A stretch of 15,937 nucleotides of DNA. Source: Pseudomonadota bacterium. Its GTDB lineage: Bacteria > Pseudomonadota > Gammaproteobacteria > Burkholderiales > Burkholderiaceae_E. The notes beneath the pieces are model-generated. The model was not told the DNA's origin, searched no databases, and was given only the letters and a program-made list of their open reading frames with translations. This document shows positions 1 through 6,798 of the stretch, piece after piece. Each line of letters starts with the position of its first letter. Positions within the stretch are counted from its first letter, which is position 1. The position numbers and the translations under genes were made by a program. The DNA lies in NCBI GenBank assembly GCA_023388075.1, contig JAEWGX010000074.1, positions 1-15,937 of the forward strand, in the 5' to 3' direction.

Positions 1-215
1 ACGTTCGCCCGTCGCTCGAAGGCGAACGGAATGCAGAGGAAGACGCTGCTCATGACCAGGAGCTGGGTCAGGTCGACCAGGCCGGGAATGGACCAGTTGA
101 TGGTGCGGCGGCATACGACGTCCGCGACCGTGACCAGGGCGCAGGCGAGCAGCAGCAGCACCCCAAGGGCGGCGCAGTACTTGCAGATCCGGTGCAGCCA
201 ACCTTCGTCGCGCAT
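1..215 (-). CDS. TRAP transporter small permease subunit (DctQ-like), 3' end cut by window
   Basis: This is the N-terminal 71 residues of a small integral membrane protein that runs off the left edge. It starts at the ATG at 215 (MRDEGWLHRI...). A hydrophobic segment at about residues 14-34 (LGVLLLLACALVTVADVV) is followed by a CRRTINWSIPG turn and a second segment starting near residue 49 (DLTQLLVMSSVFL). This layout is typical of the four-helix DctQ subunit of TRAP transporters, which holds the large permease (DctM) to the periplasmic binding protein. It lies 43 bases downstream of the solute-binding protein gene on the same strand, the usual P-Q-M order, so the large permease gene is expected just outside the window. 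The family call rests on fold, size and context; the substrate cannot be read from this subunit. Confidence 0.85.
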   Translation of the reverse strand, partial: MRDEGWLHRICKYCAALGVLLLLACALVTVADVVCRRTINWSIPGLVDLTQLLVMSSVFLCIPFAFERRAN

Positions 216-258
216 GGCTATGGACCGCCTGGCCTCTCTCTGTCGTCCCCCTGTCCGC

Positions 259-1359
259 TCAGGTGCCTTCGATCTTCGCCACCTCGCGCTGCATGGCGAT
301 GTAGATGTCCCGCGCCTTGGCCACGCCCTGCTTCTCGAAATCGATCATGGCCTTGTTCTGGAGCTGCACCAGCGACCGTTCCCACTCGGCACGGCCGGCC
401 CGATCGATCACGGTGATGGTGTTGCCGCGCTCCACCGCGGTGGCCTTGCCGGCTTCGTCCCACTTGTCCCACCAGCCCTGGAACTTGCGCAGCAGCGCCT
501 CGCCCGAGGTCTGGTCGATCACCTTGCGGACATCCGCCGGCAACTGCTTGTACTTGCGATCGTTCATGCAGAACCAGAACGCCGCGGTGTAGAGGCCGAC
601 CTCGCAGTGATACTTGCTCACCTCGCCGAGCTTGAAGGCCCGGACAGGATCCCACGGGAAGGCCGCGCCGTCGAGGACACCACGCTGCATGTTCTCGTAC
701 ACCTGCCCCGGGGGCATGCCGACCGGGCTCGCGCCGAGGAACTCGAGCATCATGGAGATGGTCGGCGACGGCGTGCGGATGCGCAGCCCGCGCAGATCCT
801 CCGGCTTGGTCACCTGGCGGTCCCGCGTATGGATCAGGCCGCCGTTGTGCGTCATCAGGGCCAGGGGCTTCACCCCGGTGTAGTCCTTCGGGAACATGCT
901 GGCATGGAGATTCCACAGCGCCCGCGAACCGGCTTCGGCCCGGCGCACGAGCAGCGGCATCTCGACGATGGTGCTCGCGGTCATGCGGCCGCGCGGCAGC
1001 CCGCAGAGGCCGAAGGCGACATCGACGATGCCGTTGCGCACCTGGTCCAGCTGGTTCTGGGCCTGGCCGAGCGCCGAGGTGCCGGGCGAGATCTGGAACG
1101 CGACGGCACCGTCGGTCCTGGACTCCACCTCGCGCGCCCAAGGCTCCATGAAATCCGTGTGCAGGCCGTGGGAGGGCGGCAGATAGTGGCTGAGCTTGAG
1201 CTGGATCTTCGCCTGCGCGCGTACGATCGCCGGGAAGACGCCAACGGCGACCGCACCGGCCGCTCCGGCGGCGATGCCGCCTACCACGCGTCGCCGGCGC
1301 ATGACCGGTCCCGCCGAATGCCTCGTTGCCTGGACGGCAGCTGCTTCTCGTTCCGACAC
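259..1359 (-). CDS. TRAP transporter periplasmic solute-binding protein (DctP family)
   Basis: This 366-residue protein captures an organic acid in the periplasm and delivers it to the TRAP permease. I chose the GTG start at 1359 because a perfect AGGAGG lies 5 bases upstream (1365-1370); the frame stays open to 1401 but lacks such a site there. An arginine-rich export signal follows a short leader (MRRRRVVGG at 20-28, hydrophobic stretch to about 46, likely cleavage after AQA near residue 50). DctP features include KIQLKLSHYLPPSH at the mature N-terminus, the LRGLRIRTPSP segment whose Arg195 matches the family's conserved carboxylate-binding arginine, and VGMPPGQVYENMQRGVLDG. It sits between the acyl-CoA synthetase and the small permease on the same strand, so its ligand is probably the acid that the synthetase activates. 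The twin-arginine character of the signal suggests Tat export, but this is not certain. Confidence 0.92.
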   Translation of the reverse strand: MSEREAAAVQATRHSAGPVMRRRRVVGGIAAGAAGAVAVGVFPAIVRAQAKIQLKLSHYLPPSHGLHTDFMEPWAREVESRTDGAVAFQISPGTSALGQAQNQLDQVRNGIVDVAFGLCGLPRGRMTASTIVEMPLLVRRAEAGSRALWNLHASMFPKDYTGVKPLALMTHNGGLIHTRDRQVTKPEDLRGLRIRTPSPTISMMLEFLGASPVGMPPGQVYENMQRGVLDGAAFPWDPVRAFKLGEVSKYHCEVGLYTAAFWFCMNDRKYKQLPADVRKVIDQTSGEALLRKFQGWWDKWDEAGKATAVERGNTITVIDRAGRAEWERSLVQLQNKAMIDFEKQGVAKARDIYIAMQREVAKIEGT

Positions 1360-1402
1360 TTCGACCTCCTCTAGGGTTGGGGCGCCCCGGCCCCGGTCCA
1401 CG

Positions 1403-2950
1403 TCAAATCTTCCTGCCCTGCCCCTGCCAGTACGGCTCGCGCAGCAGGTTCTTCTGGATCTTGCCGATGGGCGTCTTGGGGAACTCGGCCACGATCTTCA
1501 CCACCCGTGGCCGCTTGAACTCCGCCAGGTGCTTCTGGCAGCGCGCCACCACTTTCTCGGGGTCCAGGCTGGCCCCCGGCTTCAGCATGATATAAGCCGC
1601 AGGCACCTCGCCCCACTTCGTGTCCGGCACGCCGAAGACAGCGCATTCGGCGACCTCCTCCATGCCGTAGATCACGTCCTCGATCTCCTTCGGATAGACG
1701 TTCTCGCCGCCGGAGATGAGCATGTCCTTCGCGCGGTCGATCAGCGTGATGAAGCCGTCGGCATCCCGCACGCCCACGTCGCCCGTGAGCAGCCAGCCGT
1801 CGCCGAGACGGAATACCGCGGCGGTCTGCTCCGGCTCCCGGTAGTACTCCATCATCACGTTGTCACCCCGGCTGGCGATCTCGCCCGGCTCGCCTGGCGC
1901 GGCCTCCGTGCCGTCGGTGCGGAAGAGCTTCACGTCGACGTTGTAGGCCTGGCGGCCCACGGACCCGAGCTTCCCAGGCAGGTACCAGTCGCGCAGCGAG
2001 GTCAGCACGCCCACCTCGGATTGTCCGTAGATCTGCGTGAGCAGCAGGTCCGGCAACCGGGCCTTGAGCTCGCGCTGCACCCAGTCCGGCATCGGCGCGC
2101 CGGCGAACGAAAGCTTGCGCCAGGTGGCGAGCCTGGCGGCATCGAAGCCCGGATGCGACACCAGCATGTTGGCCTGGGTCGGAACCATGAAAGCCGCGGT
2201 GACGTGCTCCCGCGCGCAGGCGTCCATGAAGCCGTCCACGGACCAGGGGGTCACGAAGACGCAGGTGGCACCGACCAGCACCGCCGGCTGGAACATGATG
2301 TTGAGCGCGGCCACGTGGAAGAGCGGCGTGACGATCGCGACCACGTCGCGCTCGTCCAGCGCCTCCTCCACCACGACGGTGTGGGCCGTGGCCGCGCGAT
2401 TGCGATGGCTGCAGAGCACGCCCTTTGGCCGGCCGGTGGTGCCTCCGGTGTACGTCATGCAGAAAGGCGCGGTCTCCTCGAGCGCGAGATCGGGTGCCTC
2501 CGCCGGCTGGCCGGCGAGGAACGCCTCGAAATCGATGGAGCCGGGAAGCGGCGCCTGCGGCTCGCCGATCACGACGACGGTACGGATGCGAGGGCACGAG
2601 GGAAGAACCGCGGCCGCCTTGGCGGCGAGCTGCCCATCCACGACGAGGATCTCGCTGTCCGACTTGCCCAGCACGTAGCCCAGCTCGTCCGCGGCATACT
2701 GGATCGACACGTTCACCAGCACCATCCCGGAGCGGGCCGCGCCGAAGAACACGATGCCGTACTCCGGCAGGTTGCGCGAAAGGATCGCGACCTTCGCTCC
2801 GTCGACGGGCCCGGTGGCGCGCAGCGCGCGCGCGAAGCGGTTGGACGCGGCATCCAGCGCCCGATAGGAAAGCCTCCGGCCGAGCCCGATGATGGCCGGC
2901 TTGTCCGGAAAGCGCTCCGCCGAGCGCCTGAGCATGTCCCCAGTCAGCAT
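1403..2950 (-). CDS. Acyl-CoA synthetase (AMP-dependent synthetase/ligase family)
   Basis: This 515-residue cytoplasmic enzyme of the ANL superfamily converts a carboxylic acid, ATP and CoA to acyl-CoA, AMP and pyrophosphate through an acyl-adenylate. All core motifs are visible: the ATP-binding loop MTYTGGTTGRPKG at about 165-177, IYGQSE at 307-312, the TGD aspartate (Asp391), the hinge block DRAKDMLISGGENVYP from 405, and the catalytic lysine in PIGK (Lys497) near the C-terminus. Its length is normal for the medium/long-chain and aryl acid branch. The ATG start at 2950 has GGAGG a few bases upstream. It is the first gene of a run with dctP and dctQ and diverges from an IclR regulator, so it probably activates the acid imported by that transporter. 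The chain length or aromatic nature of the substrate cannot be assigned from sequence alone. Confidence 0.93.
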   Translation of the reverse strand: MLTGDMLRRSAERFPDKPAIIGLGRRLSYRALDAASNRFARALRATGPVDGAKVAILSRNLPEYGIVFFGAARSGMVLVNVSIQYAADELGYVLGKSDSEILVVDGQLAAKAAAVLPSCPRIRTVVVIGEPQAPLPGSIDFEAFLAGQPAEAPDLALEETAPFCMTYTGGTTGRPKGVLCSHRNRAATAHTVVVEEALDERDVVAIVTPLFHVAALNIMFQPAVLVGATCVFVTPWSVDGFMDACAREHVTAAFMVPTQANMLVSHPGFDAARLATWRKLSFAGAPMPDWVQRELKARLPDLLLTQIYGQSEVGVLTSLRDWYLPGKLGSVGRQAYNVDVKLFRTDGTEAAPGEPGEIASRGDNVMMEYYREPEQTAAVFRLGDGWLLTGDVGVRDADGFITLIDRAKDMLISGGENVYPKEIEDVIYGMEEVAECAVFGVPDTKWGEVPAAYIMLKPGASLDPEKVVARCQKHLAEFKRPRVVKIVAEFPKTPIGKIQKNLLREPYWQGQGRKI

Positions 2951-2976
2951 CCTGCCTCCGCGGCCGGGCGTTCACC

Positions 2977-3004
2977 CGCGTAAACTGTTTCCGTATCGCG
3001 TAAA
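2977..3004. promoter_or_regulatory. Candidate IclR-type operator: CGCGTAAA direct repeat plus gapped palindrome
   Basis: The octamer CGCGTAAA occurs at 2977-2984 and again at 2997-3004, exactly 20 bases apart (about two helical turns). The second copy also forms half of a gapped palindrome at 2988-3004 with the pattern TTTnCG-n5-CGnAAA. The site lies between the divergent acyl-CoA synthetase and IclR-family genes, where such a regulator normally binds. Binding is inferred, not shown. Confidence 0.45.
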
Positions 3005-3015
3005 TCGTAGCATGC

Positions 3016-3030
3016 GCCGCATAATGCGGC
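3016..3030. promoter_or_regulatory. Perfect 7-base inverted repeat, candidate operator of the IclR-family gene
   Basis: GCCGCAT-A-ATGCGGC is a perfect 7+7 inverted repeat around one central base. It lies 25 bases before the regulator's start codon and directly before its ribosome-binding site (GGAGG at 3041-3045). Its position would suit autoregulation. IclR-family operators are often 13-17 base palindromes of this sort, but the assignment is inferred. Confidence 0.45.
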
Positions 3031-3054
3031 ACCGGGTCAGGGAGGATTCGCCTC

Positions 3055-3930
3055 ATGCCGAGGTCAGGCAGCTCATCGCGCTCCGCACGGGCCGCTTCGA
3101 CGCGCCCGTCGCGAGCCGCCGCGTCCGACCGCCGCGCCGGACCGCGGCGCAGCGGTGGCGTGCAGTCCTTCGAGGTCGGCCTGCAGCTTCTCTCGCTGCT
3201 CGCGCACGAGCGCCGGCCGGTGAAGATCACGGAGCTCGCAGCCCGTGCCGGCATGCCGCCCGCCAAGGCGCACCGCTACCTCGCGAGCCTGGTCCGCTCG
3301 GGCTACGCGGCGCAGAATCAGGACAGCGGCCTGTACTCGACCGGGCCCGCCGCACTCGACTTCAGCCTCTCCTGTCTTTCCACCATCGAGCCGATCGAGG
3401 TCGCCTCGGAGGCCGCGCTTGCGCTGTGCCGCCGCACCAACCACACCGTCGCCCTGTCCGTGTGGGGCTCGTTCGGACCCACCGTGGTCCGCTGGGAGCA
3501 GCCACCACGGCCGGTGATGGTGAACATCGGCCCCGGCTCGGTCTTTCCCCTGCTCGAATCCGCCACTGGACGGGTGTTCGCCGCGTTCTACGACCAGGGC
3601 GAGATCAGGCGCCACCTCGCGCGAATCGAAGGCGAGCGTGCCGCCGGCGGGGAGGCCCTGCCGGCCGGCAGGGTCGCTGCCACCCGTCGCGAGACGGTCG
3701 AGCAGGTGCGGGCGCGCGGCATGGCCCGCGCGCGCGACAACTTCATGAACGGGCTGAGCGCGTTCGCCGCGCCCGTGCTCGACCATCGCGGCCGCCTGGT
3801 CCTGGTGCTGACGGTGCTGGACTACACGCAGGGATGGGATGCGCGTTGGGACGGGGCGAACGCGACCGCCCTGCGTGACACCGCCACGCAGGTGTCACGC
3901 TCGCTGGGGTACCGGTTCGACGACGGCTGA
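3055..3930 (+). CDS. IclR-family transcriptional regulator
   Basis: This 291-residue protein has the two-part IclR layout. A winged helix-turn-helix occupies about residues 36-98 (SFEVGLQLLSLLA, then KITELAARAGMPPAKAHRYLASLVRSGYA). A C-terminal effector-binding domain runs from about 110 to 285 and contains the conserved PLLESATGRVFAAF segment and the closing SRSLGYR helix. A basic, Ser/Arg/Ala-rich tail of about 34 residues precedes the HTH and is longer than usual; translation could begin slightly later, but GGGAGGA at 3040-3046 supports the ATG at 3055. It diverges from the acyl-CoA synthetase-TRAP genes with 104 bases between starts, so it most likely controls that operon in response to the transported acid or its CoA ester. 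Whether it activates or represses is not evident. Confidence 0.9.
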   Translation: MPRSGSSSRSARAASTRPSRAAASDRRAGPRRSGGVQSFEVGLQLLSLLAHERRPVKITELAARAGMPPAKAHRYLASLVRSGYAAQNQDSGLYSTGPAALDFSLSCLSTIEPIEVASEAALALCRRTNHTVALSVWGSFGPTVVRWEQPPRPVMVNIGPGSVFPLLESATGRVFAAFYDQGEIRRHLARIEGERAAGGEALPAGRVAATRRETVEQVRARGMARARDNFMNGLSAFAAPVLDHRGRLVLVLTVLDYTQGWDARWDGANATALRDTATQVSRSLGYRFDDG

Positions 3931-4009
3931 CGTCGGATTCACGCCCCGCGCAGACGGTTTACGATGAACGGAAGCCCATGGGGAGGCCGCTGCGGAGCGC
4001 CCCCGCCGC

Positions 4010-4888
4010 TTACAGAGGACCGGCGCCACCATCCCGGGCTCCGTCGATGAAGCGCGCCATCGCCTCGCCCATGCGGACCGGCGCCTCCGGCACCCAGTTC
4101 GGCTGGAACGCCAACGCCCGGCTGGCCGGGAACAGCAGCACCACCGTCGATCCCAGGAGGAACCGCCCCATCTCCTCGCCACGCCCCAGCACCACCGCGT
4201 CGGCTTCGTAGCTCCACTGCCTGATTGCGCCGGGCCTGGGTGGATTCACCACGCCGTGCCACACGGTCGCCATGCTGCCGACGATGGTGGCACCGACCAG
4301 CACCAAGGCGAACGGCCCGTGCCGCGAATCGAAGATGCAGACCACCCGTTCGTTGCGGGCGAAGAGCCCGGGGACGCCGCGCGCGGTCGTCGGGTTGACC
4401 GAGAAGAGATCGCCCGGCACGTGGATCATCCGCGCGAGGCGTCCGTCGCATGGCATGTGGATGCGGTGGTAGTCCCGCGGGCTCAGGTAGAGCGTGGCGA
4501 AGCTGCCGTCGCGGAACCGGGTTGCCAGGGCATCGTCGCCGCCGAGCAGCGCCGTGGTGGTGTAGCGGTGCCCCTTCGCCTGGAAGACATGATCGCCATC
4601 GATACGGCCGCACTGGCTGATCGCTCCGTCGATCGGACAGACCAGGTCGGCGGCCGCGATCGGTCGGGTGCCCGGCTTGAAGGCCCGGGTGAAGAAATCG
4701 TTGAAGGTCGCGTAGCTGCGGATGTCCGGATCGAGCGCCTGCTCCATGTCGACCCCGTAGCGGGCGACGAACCAGCGGATCGCCGCCGTGGTCAGGCGGC
4801 CGGCCCGCGCGCGGGCGAAGCGCCCGGCCAGCATCGTCACGGCGCGCTTGGGCAGGAGGTACTGCGAGACGACGAAGGGGCTTGGCAC
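4010..4888 (-). CDS. psd: Phosphatidylserine decarboxylase proenzyme
   Basis: This 292-residue membrane-associated enzyme decarboxylates phosphatidylserine to phosphatidylethanolamine. The proenzyme cleaves itself at a Gly-Ser bond and the serine becomes the pyruvoyl prosthetic group. That site is visible as FLLGSTVV with Ser247. The other members of the self-processing triad are Asp87 in PIDG and His144 in YHRIHMP. The N-terminal SQYLLPK motif and YATFNDFFTRAFKPGTRPI agree with the bacterial type-I family, and the length matches well. The start is a GTG at 4888; no strong Shine-Dalgarno is evident, but SQYLLP close to the N-terminus is where homologues have it. It diverges from the cupin gene with 145 bases between. 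The convergent IclR-family gene ends 79 bases from its stop, with no convincing terminator between them. Confidence 0.95.
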   Translation of the reverse strand: MPSPFVVSQYLLPKRAVTMLAGRFARARAGRLTTAAIRWFVARYGVDMEQALDPDIRSYATFNDFFTRAFKPGTRPIAAADLVCPIDGAISQCGRIDGDHVFQAKGHRYTTTALLGGDDALATRFRDGSFATLYLSPRDYHRIHMPCDGRLARMIHVPGDLFSVNPTTARGVPGLFARNERVVCIFDSRHGPFALVLVGATIVGSMATVWHGVVNPPRPGAIRQWSYEADAVVLGRGEEMGRFLLGSTVVLLFPASRALAFQPNWVPEAPVRMGEAMARFIDGARDGGAGPL

Positions 4889-4916
4889 GGAGGTCCGGGG
4901 AGTGGGCGAGGTCTCG

Positions 4917-4931
4917 GCCGATTCTATCGGC
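4917..4931. promoter_or_regulatory. 6-base inverted repeat in the psd/cupin intergenic region
   Basis: GCCGAT-TCT-ATCGGC is a perfect 6+6 inverted repeat 28 bases upstream of the psd start. It may be an operator or part of the psd leader; no regulator is identified. Confidence 0.25.
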
Positions 4932-4984
4932 AGCGGGACGATCGCCGGCCACGGGCAGGCTGCATCCGGGCGATACTCCGGTTG

Positions 4985-5003
4985 TCGCTGGCGACGCCAG
5001 CGA
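4985..5003. promoter_or_regulatory. Perfect 8-base stem with 3-base loop upstream of the cupin gene
   Basis: TCGCTGGC-GAC-GCCAGCGA is a perfect 8+8 inverted repeat ending 30 bases before the cupin start codon. It could be an operator or a hairpin in the 5' leader. There is no T-run after it on either strand, so it does not look like an intrinsic terminator. A weak -10-like GATACT lies just upstream at 4972-4977. Confidence 0.35.
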
Positions 5004-5033
5004 GCCCCCCTTGCGTATCCGCAGGAGCTCCAG

Positions 5034-5447
5034 ATGAAGTTTTCCGCCAGCCACGCCGTCGATGCGACCTACGAGCGCAAGGGCCTGCGCTCGTTCTTCG
5101 AGTACCGCGACCTCGGCATCCTCGAGGCAACCAACGGCGCGGTGGTCGCGCACGTGATCCGCGCGGTTCCCGGCGCCCCTGCCCTGAGCGAGCTGCACCA
5201 TCACGACGTGACCTTCCAGCTCGTCTACGTGCTGAAAGGGTGGATCAAGTTCAACTACGAGGGCGTGGGCGACGTCCTGCTCGAGCCCGGCACCTGCGTG
5301 CATCAGCCGCCCGGCATCCGCCACACGGAGCTCGGTCACTCCGACGACCTGGAGTTGCTCGAGATCGTGATGCCTGGACGGTTCCAGACGGTCACGCACG
5401 AGGCGACCGAGCGCCCGCCCGGAGCCACGCCGAAGGGCCCGGACTAG
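5034..5447 (+). CDS. Small single-domain cupin protein
   Basis: This 137-residue protein is a single beta-barrel cupin. Motif 1 is SELHHHDVTFQLVYVLKG (53-69), with two or three metal-binding histidines (His55-57). Motif 2 is PGTCVHQPPGIRH (85-97), matching the G-x5-P-x-G-x2-H pattern and ending in His97. The canonical glutamate of motif 1 is replaced by Gln62, so metal binding may be altered. The ATG at 5034 has AGGAG seven bases upstream, which rules out the longer open frame that begins at 4788 inside psd. It diverges from psd and converges on the MFS gene, sharing a CTAG at the two stop codons. Cupins of this size include dioxygenases, isomerases and ligand-binding regulators; no specific reaction can be assigned. 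Confidence 0.88.
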   Translation: MKFSASHAVDATYERKGLRSFFEYRDLGILEATNGAVVAHVIRAVPGAPALSELHHHDVTFQLVYVLKGWIKFNYEGVGDVLLEPGTCVHQPPGIRHTELGHSDDLELLEIVMPGRFQTVTHEATERPPGATPKGPD

Positions 5448-6742
5448 GAGGCTGTCGGCAGGCGCCGCGCCGAGCGGACGTGCCAGGCCAGCATCGCCGC
5501 CGCCATCAGGAGCAGCGCCGCGGCGCTGGCCGCGAGCGACCAGTGGATGCCGATGACGCCGCCGAGCAATCCCACGGTCACCCCTGCGAAGGCGCGCAGG
5601 CCGAGCGAGGCCATGTTGAACAGCCCGATCACCCGGCCGCGGCTTTGCGCCGGCGCGTTCAACTGGACCAGTGTCTGCGCCATGGCGGAGAACGCAAGCT
5701 CGACGAAGCCGGCGATGAAGAGGAGCACGAGCGCCAGGGGAAACAGGCCCGCGAGCGCGAAGCCGGCGATCGCAAGGCACCACAGCATGGCGAGGATGAA
5801 CGCGGTCCGCGGACGCGGTGGCAGCAACCCACGGCTCTCCAGCACGAGGCCCGCGAGCAACGCTCCGGCGGCATCCGCCGCCAGCAGGGCGCTGTAGGAG
5901 AAATCGGCGTGGATGTGCCCGAGGTCGTTGGCGAACGCGGGCATCTGCGCCTGGTAGGCGTTGCCGATGAAGAGCGATGCGCCACCGGCCAGGAGCGTCA
6001 TCGATGCCAGCGTGCGGTTGCCCGAGATCTCGCGCACCGTCTGGACGATGTCCGCGAACCCTCGCACCGCCCGTACCGGCGCCGGCGCGCCCTTGCGGAA
6101 CCGCGGACCGTAGGGAGCCTTCCAGAGCCACGCGAGCAGCGGCAGGAAGAAGAGCGCGTTGGCGACCAGCCCCCAGACCGGCCCCAGGGCGAGCAGGAAG
6201 CCGGCGCCGACGGCCGGCCCGGCCAGCAGTCCCAGCCAGCGTGCCGTCGCGTTGAGCCGCACCGCGCTCTGCAGGAGCCCGGGACCGACGATGTCGTGGA
6301 TCAGGACCTGGCTGGGAGGCGCCCAGAAGACACCGGCGAAGCCGTGCACCACGAGGAGGGCCATCGCATGCCACGTCTCCAGCGTGTCGGTCACGAGGAA
6401 GTATGCCCAGCCGAGCGATGCGGCGATGAAGAGCAGCATGCCGACCTGGACCAGGCGGCGCGGGTCGAACCGGTCCGCGAGCGCCCCCGACCAGACCGAG
6501 AACAGCAGGAATGGCACCCAGTGCGAGATCACCGCGAAGCCGGCGAGCTCGGGCGAGGCGAACTTCTCGTGCATCATCCAGTAGCTGATGACGTGCTCGA
6601 TGCTGTCGGCCATCATCGCGAGCGCGTTGGTGATGAAGTAGATGCGATACCCCGGGTGATGCAGGGCCGCGAAGGAACGTGGCTGCTGGGAGCCGGAGTG
6701 AGATGGCGTATTCACGAGATGGTGACGAAAGGAAGCAGGCAT
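5444..6742 (-). CDS. MFS transporter, EntS/MFS_3-like
   Basis: This roughly 432-residue inner-membrane protein has about 12 hydrophobic helices. The major facilitator loop between helices 2 and 3 is recognisable as SGALADRFDPRRLVQVG, and a corresponding SRGRVIGLFNM segment occurs in the second half. The overall pattern (HPGYRIYFITNALAMMADSIEHVISYWMM at the N-terminus, WAPPSQVLIHDIVG in the middle) resembles the MFS_3 group, which includes the enterobactin exporter EntS. Efflux of a small molecule is therefore more likely than uptake. The start is uncertain: I chose the ATG at 6742; an in-frame ATG at 6784 would add 14 residues but is badly spaced from its GGAG. Its stop overlaps that of the convergent cupin by four bases, and it diverges from the DMT transporter gene. 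The substrate is unknown. Confidence 0.87.
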   Translation of the reverse strand: MPASFRHHLVNTPSHSGSQQPRSFAALHHPGYRIYFITNALAMMADSIEHVISYWMMHEKFASPELAGFAVISHWVPFLLFSVWSGALADRFDPRRLVQVGMLLFIAASLGWAYFLVTDTLETWHAMALLVVHGFAGVFWAPPSQVLIHDIVGPGLLQSAVRLNATARWLGLLAGPAVGAGFLLALGPVWGLVANALFFLPLLAWLWKAPYGPRFRKGAPAPVRAVRGFADIVQTVREISGNRTLASMTLLAGGASLFIGNAYQAQMPAFANDLGHIHADFSYSALLAADAAGALLAGLVLESRGLLPPRPRTAFILAMLWCLAIAGFALAGLFPLALVLLFIAGFVELAFSAMAQTLVQLNAPAQSRGRVIGLFNMASLGLRAFAGVTVGLLGGVIGIHWSLAASAAALLLMAAAMLAWHVRSARRLPTAS

Positions 6743-6798
6743 GATAGCGACCCGCCGCCCGGCGGCTCTCCCTGGCACCTCCATGCTCCAGGTCTAGC

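Noticed and set aside
1360..1401. Longer start for the DctP protein at 1401.
   Set aside because: The 14 added residues include the translated AGGAGG ribosome-binding site of the GTG at 1359, which is the better start.
1196..2983. A 595-codon open frame on the + strand opposite the acyl-CoA synthetase.
   Set aside because: The opposite strand has all acyl-CoA synthetase motifs; the antisense product is low-complexity and has no recognisable family.
3931..4009. Possible bidirectional terminator between the IclR-family gene and psd.
   Set aside because: The GC-rich stretch can be folded in several weak ways, but there is no clean stem with a T-run on either strand.
4788..5033. Longer start for the cupin gene reaching into psd.
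   Set aside because: The extension is antisense psd sequence, while the ATG at 5034 has AGGAG at good spacing and begins the conserved cupin fold.
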